DNA of 6,859 bases from Anaerolineales bacterium (GTDB taxonomy: Bacteria; Chloroflexota; Anaerolineae; Anaerolineales; Villigracilaceae), in NCBI GenBank assembly GCA_016789485.1, contig JAEURE010000144.1, forward strand, positions 1-6,859. The letters run 5' to 3'. The notes below the pieces were generated by a model that saw nothing but the letters and a program-made list of their open reading frames with translations, did not search any database and had not been told where the DNA came from. Position numbers and translations under genes: made by a program. Positions 1-5,475 of this stretch are shown here, in pieces (position 1 is the stretch's first letter; every line of letters starts with the position of its first letter).

Positions 1-1
1 T

Positions 2-1054
2 ATGGCGGAGTCTTTGCGCGGACATTTGAGTCAGCCGTCGAATGCGGTCAAGGCTCATTTTGTAGTGCCCGCTCCACGTCAGGAAACTGAGGCGTTTTTA
101 GCGGCGTTGAAAAAGATCATTGAAGAGAATCAGGTTGAGGTGTTGATTCCGACCTGTGAGGAAGTTTTCCACATCGCAAAGGGTTTGGGGGAATTGCCAT
201 GCCGCGTCTTCACCGAGCCGCTTAAAAATTTGGATGTTTATCATAACAAGTGGAAGTTCGTGATCAATGCGTTGGATAATCATTTGCGTGTGCCTGAAAC
301 GATGTTGGTGCAGCACGAAGATGACCTGTTACATTCGTACGCTCAGTGGCGCGGCGTGGTGCTCAAACCGGTCTATTCCCGCTTCGCTTCGCGGACCTTG
401 ATCCTGCCCTCGCTTCAGCAGGCTTTGTCCACGCTGAAATTTGACTCGCCGTGGATCGCGCAGGAGTTCATCCCCGGGCAACAGTTTTGCAGTTACTCCG
501 TCTGCCAGAATGGACGGATAACGGCACATGCGGTCTACCCGACGGTCTTTACGGCAGGGCAGGGTGCAACCGTGGCGTTTCAGTCTGTGCAACATGCGGC
601 CATCTTCGAATGGGTGCGCACCTTTGTGGAGCGGTTCCATGTGACGGGACAGATGGCCTTCGATTTTATTCAGTCGCCGGATGGAAAAGTGCATGCATTG
701 GAGTGCAATCCGCGCGCCACGAGCGGTTTGCATTTGCTCACACCCAACCCGCAATTTGTGGAATCGTTTTTGAATCACGATATGCCCTGCGTGACGCCGT
801 ACGCGAACACTTCACGCATGTTGGGTACGGCGATGTTGGCCTATGGTTTGCCTGCTTCGATCACACATGGAAATTTCCGCGCGTGGCTGAACACCTTCCT
901 GCACAGCGATGATGTGCTTCTTGATTACCATGACCTGTTGCCATTTCTGCTTCAACTGCGCAGCATCCTTGCGTATATGAATTTGGGACGAAGGAAGGGG
1001 ATTACTGCATTGCAGGCATCCACCTTCGATATTGAGTGGAATGGGGAATCATAA
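2..1054 (+). CDS. ATP-grasp domain ligase, 5' end cut by window edge
   Basis: This is an ATP-grasp enzyme, a family that joins a carboxylate to an amine, thiol or similar nucleophile through an acyl-phosphate. The visible 350 residues hold the expected elements in order: an ATP-binding Lys in VVLKP (K122), the hinge QEFIPG (about 154-159), an acidic FDF (D221) and the Mg-binding ECNPR (E234, N236, R238). All look intact. The ATG at 2 is probably internal: the first residues, ESLRGHLSQPS, resemble the part of such proteins that follows a Rossmann-like N-terminal strand, so roughly 30 residues should lie upstream. The C-terminal 80 residues are Leu-rich and not assigned. The 3' end overlaps the next gene by 14 bp, suggesting translational coupling. 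It resembles carbamoyl-phosphate-synthase-like ATP-grasp proteins; the substrate cannot be told from sequence. Confidence 0.85.
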   Translation: MAESLRGHLSQPSNAVKAHFVVPAPRQETEAFLAALKKIIEENQVEVLIPTCEEVFHIAKGLGELPCRVFTEPLKNLDVYHNKWKFVINALDNHLRVPETMLVQHEDDLLHSYAQWRGVVLKPVYSRFASRTLILPSLQQALSTLKFDSPWIAQEFIPGQQFCSYSVCQNGRITAHAVYPTVFTAGQGATVAFQSVQHAAIFEWVRTFVERFHVTGQMAFDFIQSPDGKVHALECNPRATSGLHLLTPNPQFVESFLNHDMPCVTPYANTSRMLGTAMLAYGLPASITHGNFRAWLNTFLHSDDVLLDYHDLLPFLLQLRSILAYMNLGRRKGITALQASTFDIEWNGES

Positions 1055-1880
1055 TCTTCGACCCTGGCATGTGGTGGATGCAGGTTCGGGAACTCCGATC
1101 GTATTTTTGCACAACGGCGGGGGGACGTCTCTGAATTGGGCCTATCAACTCGATCATTTTTCTTCCAGCTACCGAGTCATCGCTCCCGACCTACCCGGGT
1201 TTGGTCTCTCACCCAGGCCTGCCGCGCCGCTGACTCTGGATTTTTATGTGCAGGGCCTGGCGGACTTGCTCGAGGCTTTGAACGTTTCCAACCCCATCCT
1301 GGCCGGAAATTGTATCGGCTCGTCAATCGCACTGGAGTTTGCGTTACGCCAGCCTGATAAAGTGAAGGCTCTGGTGTTGTTCAACGTGTGCGGCGGCCTG
1401 CCCATGCTGAATTCGCGATTGAGATTCTGGGCTGGCTTGCGTCCTGCCACTTCCCTGGGCAGGCGGTTTCATCAATTCATGATCGATGCCGCGGGTCACC
1501 CCGCGTTGCATCGCTTGAACGCTTCCCTGCTGTATGCAGGCAGTGAGCCGCTATTACACCCGGACTTGCAGCAATTCGCTGAACAACAACGCCTCGAGCC
1601 TGCCTTACGGGCGTCACTGTATTGGCTGGCCATGGGGTTGGATAGCTTCGGCATTTTCACCCAAGTGCGAGAAAAACCCTGCCAATTTCCGCCCGTCCTG
1701 TTGGGATGGGGGCAACAAAATCAGGTACTGAATGTCCGTTGGGCAGATGTCATTGCCGGGTGGCTGAAGCCCGACCGATTTTGGTTGTTGGAGAACACCG
1801 GTCACATGCCCATGTACGAGCAGCCGGAACAGGTCAATGCGATGCTGGGTGAATTTTTTCAGGAGGTTGTTCTCGTTTGA
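1041..1880 (+). CDS. Alpha/beta hydrolase with Cys nucleophile and Asn in place of the acid
   Basis: This is an alpha/beta hydrolase fold protein of 279 residues from the ATG at 1041; an in-frame TTG at 1032 would add three residues. The order is typical: oxyanion-hole strand VFLHNGGG (about 21-28), APDLPGFGLS (48-57), nucleophile elbow AGNCIGSS (88-95) and ENTGHMPMYEQP (251-262) with the catalytic His at 255. The elbow residue is Cys91 rather than Ser. The position that normally carries Asp after strand 7 (GWGxxD) reads GWGQQN, with Asn227. Cys nucleophiles are known in the superfamily (dienelactone hydrolase), but the Cys plus Asn combination is unusual, so it could be a hydrolase, an acyltransferase or a non-hydrolytic relative. 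Overlap with the ATP-grasp gene implies a shared pathway, perhaps releasing or transferring an acyl group made by the ligase; that role is inference. No signal peptide is seen. Confidence 0.85.
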   Translation: MGNHNLRPWHVVDAGSGTPIVFLHNGGGTSLNWAYQLDHFSSSYRVIAPDLPGFGLSPRPAAPLTLDFYVQGLADLLEALNVSNPILAGNCIGSSIALEFALRQPDKVKALVLFNVCGGLPMLNSRLRFWAGLRPATSLGRRFHQFMIDAAGHPALHRLNASLLYAGSEPLLHPDLQQFAEQQRLEPALRASLYWLAMGLDSFGIFTQVREKPCQFPPVLLGWGQQNQVLNVRWADVIAGWLKPDRFWLLENTGHMPMYEQPEQVNAMLGEFFQEVVLV

Positions 1881-1893
1881 GATTGAGTAGACG

Positions 1894-1899
1894 TATAAT
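1894..1899 (+). promoter_or_regulatory. Candidate -10 box for the HD-domain gene
   Basis: A perfect TATAAT lies 14 bp after the hydrolase stop codon and 49 bp before the proposed TTG start of the HD gene. There is no convincing -35 hexamer at 16-18 bp spacing; the nearest TTG-type hexamer (TTGTTC, 1867-1872) is 21 bp away. The box also forms the left half of an imperfect inverted repeat, GTATAAT (1893-1899) with GTTATAC (1917-1923), which could be an operator or chance. Confidence 0.45.
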
Positions 1900-1937
1900 G
1901 GTAAAAGATATAAGGCGTTATACAGCAATTTGGTTGT

Positions 1938-1945
1938 AGGAAGGA
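1938..1945 (+). promoter_or_regulatory. Shine-Dalgarno sequence supporting the TTG start at 1949
   Basis: AGGAAGGA contains an AGGA ending 7 nt before the TTG at 1949. The in-frame ATGs at 1976 and 1982 have no comparable site in front of them, so this sequence decides in favour of the TTG start. Confidence 0.5.
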
Positions 1946-1948
1946 TTA

Positions 1949-2809
1949 TTGGGCAGTTCCCTTGCATCCCATAGGATGAATATGTTTACGGTCAAAGAAA
2001 AACTTCCAGATTTTTGGAATCTATCTCAAAAGACCGCATTTGCCTTGCGGGCGGGAAAATTTCCTGACTGGAAGCCATTAATTCAACAAATAAAACCGCT
2101 TCTGGATGAAAGTTTTATTGAAAGCATGGATAAGGTTATCTCTGGGTGGAGAAAAATTGCAACTCTGCATGATGGACAGACTGCATTTCATACTTTACTT
2201 GTACTTTCTCTATGTCTAAATTTACCCGAATACACTCTGTCAGACGAACAAACTTGTATGGAAATCGAATGGGCAGCGGTTTTGCATGACTTAGATAAAA
2301 ATCTTACCAGAAGCGATCCCGCTCACCCGTTTCGCTCAGCAGCAGTTGTTTCGCGAATTATGCCCGAATTAGGTTTTGAACTTTTACCGAACATCGGTGA
2401 TACTGATTTAGAAACATGGTCAAATTTGGTGATGTCTGCTCAACGTCCAGATGGTGAAAAAATGATTCATGACCATTCTTCGTTGAGGGAAATCATTGAT
2501 GGAGTATACAAATGTTGGGGCAAGGACAGTTCGGCGGCTCGTGTCCTAAAAGCAGTATTGCTCCACCAATCTTTACCCACGGTGAAAGAATGGAACAATG
2601 CAGTTTTACTCACCGATGAGGAACTCTCTTACACCCTTACATTGAGTGATATGAAGGTTCTTGGTACTCTCATGCTTGCAGACTCAGACTCGTGGAATAT
2701 TTTCTCTGAAGTCCGCACATCTTATCTGTATGAATTACGAGCAAGCACCGCAGAAACCCGCAGTAGAATTCAGAGTGTGGTTAAATTAGGCGAGTCTTCT
2801 AGCAAATAA
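1949..2809 (+). CDS. HD-domain phosphohydrolase-like protein
   Basis: The protein has 286 residues from a TTG start at 1949; ATG starts at 1976 or 1982 are possible but less well supported by a ribosome binding site. It carries a full set of HD-superfamily metal-ligand candidates in the right order: H81 (FHTLL), H113-D114 (VLHDLDK), H126 (HPFRSA), H206 (LLHQS) and D245 (ADSDSW). Such proteins are metal-dependent phosphohydrolases, often acting on nucleotides; the substrate here is unknown. There is no signal peptide or membrane segment. Codons are visibly more AT-rich than in the flanking genes, suggesting a separate origin. It has its own -10 box upstream, and its stop codon is followed one base later by an attC-like element, the layout of an integron gene cassette. 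A housekeeping HD protein that simply drifted in composition is the alternative. Confidence 0.75.
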   Translation: MGSSLASHRMNMFTVKEKLPDFWNLSQKTAFALRAGKFPDWKPLIQQIKPLLDESFIESMDKVISGWRKIATLHDGQTAFHTLLVLSLCLNLPEYTLSDEQTCMEIEWAAVLHDLDKNLTRSDPAHPFRSAAVVSRIMPELGFELLPNIGDTDLETWSNLVMSAQRPDGEKMIHDHSSLREIIDGVYKCWGKDSSAARVLKAVLLHQSLPTVKEWNNAVLLTDEELSYTLTLSDMKVLGTLMLADSDSWNIFSEVRTSYLYELRASTAETRSRIQSVVKLGESSSK

Positions 2810-2867
2810 ATCTAACAAAGTGTGCGCAAATCCCAAGTATTTTCTACGCTTGAGCCTTTAGTTGGAC
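2810..2867 (+). repeat. attC-like recombination site candidate
   Basis: ATCTAAC (2810-2816) fits the attC core RYYYAAC, and GTTGGAC (2861-2867) fits the partner core GTTRRRY, 58 bp end to end, within the known size range of attC sites. The cores pair: TCTAAC with GTTGGA including one G-T wobble, then AAAG (2817-2820) with CTTT (2856-2859), leaving A2860 bulged. Inner short pairings, GCG 2824-2826 with CGC 2847-2849 and AAAT with ATTT, can extend the hairpin. The site starts right after the HD gene stop codon, as in cassettes. The two core motifs are degenerate, so a chance match is quite possible. Confidence 0.35.
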
Positions 2868-2914
2868 GGCTTTGCCATTTCTGCCTCAGCGTAAATAAAC
2901 AGATCGGAACGCCC

Positions 2915-3244
2915 ATGGACATGCAGAACATCCCCTTCGGCGCGACGGATTGGTCGCAGATACTTCCCACAGAGCATAAGGGTGAAACAGGTATAGAATA
3001 TTGGCGCACGCAGCAATTTGACGAAGTTCGCGTGCGCATGGTGGAGTACAGTCCCGGCTATTTGGCAGATCATTGGTGTACGAAGGGTCATATCCTGTTA
3101 TGCCTGGAAGGTGAACTCCATACCGAGCTTGCCGATGGCAGAAAGTTCGTGCTGACTCCCGGGATCAGCTATCAGGTGGCGGATGGGGCGGAGCCGCATC
3201 GTTCCTATACGTTGACCGGGGCTAAACTTTTCATTGTTGACTAG
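2915..3244 (+). CDS. DHCW-motif cupin fold protein
   Basis: This is a small single-domain cupin of 109 residues from the ATG at 2915. A weak GGAA lies 5 nt before it; the ATG at 2921 is an alternative. The frame is open further upstream to 2822, but those residues look non-coding and run through the attC-like element, so I left them out. The N-terminus, NIPFGATDW, is followed by TEHKGETGIEYWRTQ (19-33), RVRMVEYSPGYLADHWC (39-55) and GHILLCLEGELHTEL (58-72), then the second barrel half with PGISYQVADGAEPHRS (82-97). The D-H-W-C cluster (52-55), H59 and H95 are the likely metal or active-site residues. Proteins of this type are soluble and of unknown function. No partner is evident: the flanking genes are separated by 48 bp or more and differ in composition. 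Family assignment is confident, function is not. Confidence 0.85.
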   Translation: MDMQNIPFGATDWSQILPTEHKGETGIEYWRTQQFDEVRVRMVEYSPGYLADHWCTKGHILLCLEGELHTELADGRKFVLTPGISYQVADGAEPHRSYTLTGAKLFIVD

Positions 3245-3344
3245 GGCGGAACATTGCGCTCTGCAAGTATCGCTTTTTCAAATATGACCCGTGTAGGTGA
3301 AATTAAGTAAACCGATTGAAAGGTGAATCCAACATGGGGAATTT

Positions 3345-3350
3345 TATAAT
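3345..3350 (+). promoter_or_regulatory. Candidate -10 box for MbtH-1
   Basis: A perfect TATAAT lies 69 bp before the ATG at 3420. The nearest -35-like hexamer, TTGAAA (3316-3321), is 23 bp away, too far for a standard promoter, so support comes from the -10 box alone. Confidence 0.4.
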
Positions 3351-3365
3351 TCGGTATCTGCAGGG

Positions 3366-3399
3366 TCGGTTCGTTAGCCGCCCGGGTTCGCGCAACCGA
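3366..3399 (+). promoter_or_regulatory. Possible leader hairpin upstream of MbtH-1
   Basis: TCGGTT (3366-3371) is complementary to AACCGA (3394-3399), and inner CG (3372-3373) can pair with CG (3391-3392). A competing small hairpin GGTT/AACC lies inside. The structure ends 7 nt before the AAGGAG site at 3407-3412, so it could affect translation. The stem is short and the role is inference. Confidence 0.25.
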
Positions 3400-3419
3400 T
3401 ATGCGCAAGGAGAAATAAT

Positions 3420-3647
3420 ATGCCAAATCCATTCGAAGATGAAGATCAAACATTCGTAGTGGTCGTCAATGAGGAGGGACAGTATTCGGTCTGGCCAGAA
3501 GGCCGCGAGATTCCCGCCGGGTTCAAGAGCACCGGCAAGCGCGGCAAGAAGAGGGAATGCCTCGACAATATCGAAGAGAACTGGACGGATATGCGTCCGC
3601 CGAGTCTTCGGAAAAAAAAGGCCCAGAAAAATGGGGAAGAAGAATAA
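3420..3647 (+). CDS. MbtH-like protein, copy 1
   Basis: This is a 75-residue MbtH-like protein. The family binds the adenylation domains of non-ribosomal peptide synthetases and helps them fold or activate amino acids. Conserved parts are NPFEDED at 3-9, NEEGQYSVWP at 17-26, REIPAGF at 29-35, ECLDNIEENWTDMRPPSLR at 46-64. The usual second conserved Trp (in P-x-G-W) is Phe35 here, while W25 and W55 remain. The tail after 64 is Lys-rich and then Glu-rich, extending past the usual end of the fold. The start is supported by AAGGAG (3407-3412), 7 nt upstream. No peptide synthetase is visible in the window, so its partner must be elsewhere or it has another role. It shares about 36 of its first 66 residues with copy 2 without gaps. 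Confidence 0.88.
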   Translation: MPNPFEDEDQTFVVVVNEEGQYSVWPEGREIPAGFKSTGKRGKKRECLDNIEENWTDMRPPSLRKKKAQKNGEEE

Positions 3648-3666
3648 CCAAAGCGATATAGTAATC

Positions 3667-3715
3667 TGAGAATCAAAGCCGCCCCCGAAACTTCAGGAGG
3701 CGGTTTTGATTCTCA
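3667..3715 (+). terminator. Hairpin terminator after MbtH-1
   Basis: GAGAATCAAAGCCGCC (3668-3683) is complementary to GGCGGTTTTGATTCTC (3699-3714) with one G-T wobble, and an outer T-A pair adds one more. The loop is 15 nt. The inner GC-rich stem CCGCC/GGCGG is followed by TTTT, as in a rho-independent terminator, and the outer symmetric arms add A- and T-rich flanks. It sits 19 bp after the MbtH-1 stop codon and separates this gene from the next transcription unit. Confidence 0.7.
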
Positions 3716-3747
3716 TGGGGAATGCCCCACTCAATCCAGGCTGGGCG

Positions 3748-3753
3748 TATAAT
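3748..3753 (+). promoter_or_regulatory. Candidate -10 box for the MbtH-2 / DinB / GNAT unit
   Basis: A perfect TATAAT lies 34 bp before the ATG at 3788, just after the terminator of MbtH-1. No good -35 hexamer is seen at the right spacing. Confidence 0.5.
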
Positions 3754-3787
3754 TCAACACAGCCAAGCAGATACGAGGAGCAATCTT

Positions 3788-4027
3788 ATGAATCGCGATG
3801 AGCAGGAAGACACCACCATTTACAAAGTAGTCGTCAATCACGAAGAGCAATATTCCATCTGGCCCGCCGACCGTGAACTTCCGCTCGGATGGAGGGAAGC
3901 CGGGAAATCTGGTTTGAAGGCTGAATGCCTGGCATATATCGAAGAGGTTTGGACGGACATGCGTCCGTTGAGCCTGCGGAAGAAGATGGAAGAAATGGAG
4001 AAAAATCAAGGAGAGGAGGAAGGATAG
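3788..4027 (+). CDS. MbtH-like protein, copy 2
   Basis: This second MbtH-like protein has 79 residues. The ATG at 3788 is preceded by GAGGAG (3775-3780) with 7 nt spacing; the frame is open upstream to 3722, but that stretch crosses the -10 box and is not coding. Conserved parts are [10 protein letters not shown] (17-26), RELPLGW (29-35), [19 protein letters not shown] (46-64). All three conserved Trp (W25, W35, W55) are present, unlike copy 1. The N-terminal NPF motif common in the family is missing and replaced by NRDEQED. The C-terminal tail is Glu- and Lys-rich. It heads an apparent operon with the DinB-like gene 19 bp downstream and the GNAT gene after that. As an adenylation-domain chaperone it would need a synthetase encoded elsewhere. 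Confidence 0.88.
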   Translation: MNRDEQEDTTIYKVVVNHEEQYSIWPADRELPLGWREAGKSGLKAECLAYIEEVWTDMRPLSLRKKMEEMEKNQGEEEG

Positions 4028-4046
4028 CCGAAGCAGGATTGCGGGT

Positions 4047-4546
4047 ATGAAAAAATCCGTCTCCACCGATCTCACACTTGCCAATATTGCCACGGTCATG
4101 GAAGTCCTGGCCGAGTCTTCCGGCAGGTTGGACGTGTTGCGCAAGGCGGTGCCTGCCGAAAAAATTCATCAACCGCTGGGCAAAGGCGAGCGGACTCCCA
4201 TTGAAGTGTTGGCGCACATGCTCAACGTCGAGGCGCGCTCATCCGAGATGATCTATCAGGCTTTGCTGGTGGATGAACCGTTCTTTGCAGATATTCATCC
4301 CGAACGCGATTGGGGCAAACTCCTGCGGTTTGATCTGTTGGAGTTTTCGGAATTGCTGCGTATTTCAAGATCCGCCGCAAGGTGCTATTGTGCGTGCTTT
4401 CAGGGTTGACCGAGGCCCAATGGGGCAGGACAATTCAGGAGGTGGGAAAGAAGCGCAAAGAATCCGTCTACTGGCGGGCGCGTACCATCGTCTTGCATGA
4501 GTTGGATCATTTGGGGGATCTGGAAGGGAAGTTGCTCAAAAAATAA
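4047..4546 (+). pseudogene. DinB-like four-helix protein gene broken by a one-base deletion
   Basis: The first part, from the ATG at 4047, reads as a DinB-family (DUF664-like) protein as far as Leu104, then goes out of frame and stops at 4409. Shifting frame at 4360/4361, as if one base were missing (CG-TAT for CGN-TAT), restores a continuous protein of 166 residues ending at TAA 4544-4546. The restored protein carries the three His of the family's metal site: H57 (VLAHMLNVE), H151 and H155 (LHELDHLGDL). The total length of 500 bp, one short of a multiple of three, fits this reading. There is no slippery heptamer to suggest programmed frameshifting. Such proteins are metal-binding, and some act as thiol-dependent transferases; the role here is unknown. 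The break may be a genuine mutation or a sequencing or assembly error. AGGA at 4035-4038 is the likely ribosome binding site. Confidence 0.8.
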
Positions 4547-4560
4547 GCGGAGACTTTATT

Positions 4561-5094
4561 GTGAATATTGAATTTATTGAAATGGGGAATGTATCTGAGA
4601 CGCAAACAGTGGCACTTAATCGTCTGCGGGCGGTTGTGTATCCGCCGGAGGTATTGGCCACGCTTCCTGGAATCTCTTTTTCATGGGCGTCCGCGCAATG
4701 GTCCGTTTTTGTGTGGGATCAGGATGATCTGATTGCACGCGTGGGGTTGGTCGTGCGGGAGATCGTTGATAATGGAGTTGCAAAGAAAATTGGCGGTATT
4801 GGCGGTGTAATGACGCATCCAAATAGACAGGGACAGGGACTCGCCAGCCTGGCAATGCGTGAAGCTTCCAGGCATTTCATTGAAGACCTGGATGGTTCGT
4901 ATGCGCTTCTATTTTGTCGTCTGCATCTTGTCGAGTTTTATAAGCGGTTGAATTGGAAATCTTTTCATGGGCAGGTCTTTGTCGAGCAGCCGCAAGGCAA
5001 AATTGAGTTTTCGGCCAACGGCGCAATGGTTCTGGATGTGAAAGAGGAAGCACCCGTGCAAGGTGTGTTGGACCTTAATGGCTTGCCATGGTAA
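4561..5094 (+). CDS. GNAT N-acetyltransferase, AAC(2')-like layout
   Basis: This is a 177-residue protein starting at GTG 4561, with GGAG (4549-4552) 8 nt upstream. It belongs to the GNAT family, which moves the acetyl group of acetyl-CoA to an amine. The acetyl-CoA loop is seen as THPNRQGQGLASLAM (85-99), with the R/Q-x-x-G-x-G/A pattern at 89-94, after the strand KIGGIGGVMT. FCRLHLVEFYKRLNWKSF (118-135) fits motif B with the usual Tyr (Y127). The long N-terminal part and the C-terminal stretch NGAMVLDV...LDLNGLPW resemble the layout of aminoglycoside 2'-N-acetyltransferases, which end in a similar D-W / W pattern; this is a resemblance only, and the natural substrate is unknown. It lies 14 bp after the DinB-like gene and is the last gene of that unit before the palindromic terminator. 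Confidence 0.82.
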   Translation: MNIEFIEMGNVSETQTVALNRLRAVVYPPEVLATLPGISFSWASAQWSVFVWDQDDLIARVGLVVREIVDNGVAKKIGGIGGVMTHPNRQGQGLASLAMREASRHFIEDLDGSYALLFCRLHLVEFYKRLNWKSFHGQVFVEQPQGKIEFSANGAMVLDVKEEAPVQGVLDLNGLPW

Positions 5095-5111
5095 ATGTAG
5101 TGAGATTTAAA

Positions 5112-5145
5112 AAAACAGTGCAAGGACATGTCCTTGCACTGTTTT
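5112..5145. terminator. Perfect 34-bp palindrome, bidirectional terminator
   Basis: The sequence is an exact inverted repeat centred between 5128 and 5129: AAAACAGTGCAAGGACA followed by its complement. Each strand ends in TTTT after a GC-containing stem, as expected for a rho-independent terminator working both ways. It lies between the 3' ends of the convergent GNAT gene (stop at 5094) and the minus-strand membrane gene (stop at 5163), exactly where such a terminator is needed. Confidence 0.85.
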
Positions 5146-5162
5146 GATTCTGTGAAGGGCTG

Positions 5163-5474
5163 TTATTTGCGGCGACGCGCGATGATCGAATAGATAGCCA
5201 GCCCAAGTGCAAAAAGAGTTGCGACCCAGGCGGCATTCGCCACAAGCGGAACGTCTGCTTGTTTGAGCGAGATCCCAGCGAAGGACCAAACCAACACGAA
5301 GACGTAGCCGCTGTCCCTGCGTGTAACTGTGATGAGTACGCCAAGCACGGTAGCAATGACGATCATGGTGACCGCCCAGGTCTGCGGCGCGATGCCCAGG
5401 ATGAATTGTGTTGAACGGACAGGTGCGTACAGAGGCTTCTTACTGTTAATTCCTATTAGGGCAGGTGAATCCTG
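5163..5474 (-). pseudogene. C-terminal remnant of a multi-span membrane protein, possibly TspO-like
   Basis: On the minus strand the frame is open from a stop codon at 5475-5477 down to TAA at 5163-5165, about 103 codons. The only in-frame ATG (5366) would give 67 residues beginning inside the first hydrophobic segment, and no Shine-Dalgarno sequence precedes it. Residues upstream of that ATG (SKKPLYAPVRSTQFILGIAPQTWAV) look protein-like. Three hydrophobic segments follow: around TMIVIATVLGVLITV, GYVFVLVWSFAGISL and ANAAWVATLFALGLAIYSI, ending in a positive tail ARRRK. The pattern of Trp-containing helices, LVWSFAGI and the following Q-A-x-x-P-L-V-A recalls the C-terminal end of long TspO/tryptophan-rich proteins, so I read it as a gene that lost its 5' part. 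A short intact membrane protein from 5366 is the alternative. The family name is tentative. Confidence 0.5.
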
Positions 5475-5475
5475 C

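Larger units (their letters stand above)
3245..3419. other. Gene-free spacer before MbtH-1
   Basis: No coding region is seen in these 175 bp. They contain a TATAAT box (3345-3350) and several copies of the pair AACCGA / TCGGT (AACCGA at 3310-3315 and 3394-3399, TCGGTT at 3366-3371). A transcript starting near 3357 would carry the TCGGTT and the second AACCGA and could fold into a hairpin just upstream of the ribosome binding site of the next gene. Confidence 0.5.

Noticed and set aside
329..778. Long minus-strand and alternative-frame reading frames inside the ATP-grasp gene
   Set aside because: The ATP-grasp motifs are intact in the + frame and the other frames have no recognisable pattern.
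3254..3278. Small hairpin followed by a T run after the cupin gene as a terminator
   Set aside because: The stem is only four base pairs (TTGC/GCAA) and the T run is separated from it, so support is too weak.
3327..3379. A second attC-like pair (ATCCAAC and GTTAGCC) after the cupin gene
   Set aside because: GTTAGCC does not fit GTTRRRY, the two cores pair poorly, and the element is 83 bp from the cupin stop codon.
3722..3787. Upstream extension of the MbtH-2 frame
   Set aside because: It crosses the -10 box and the ribosome binding site, and family length fits the ATG at 3788.
4355..4365. Programmed ribosomal frameshifting in the DinB-like gene
   Set aside because: No slippery heptamer, stimulatory stem or internal Shine-Dalgarno sequence is seen at the shift point, so mutation or sequencing error is simpler.
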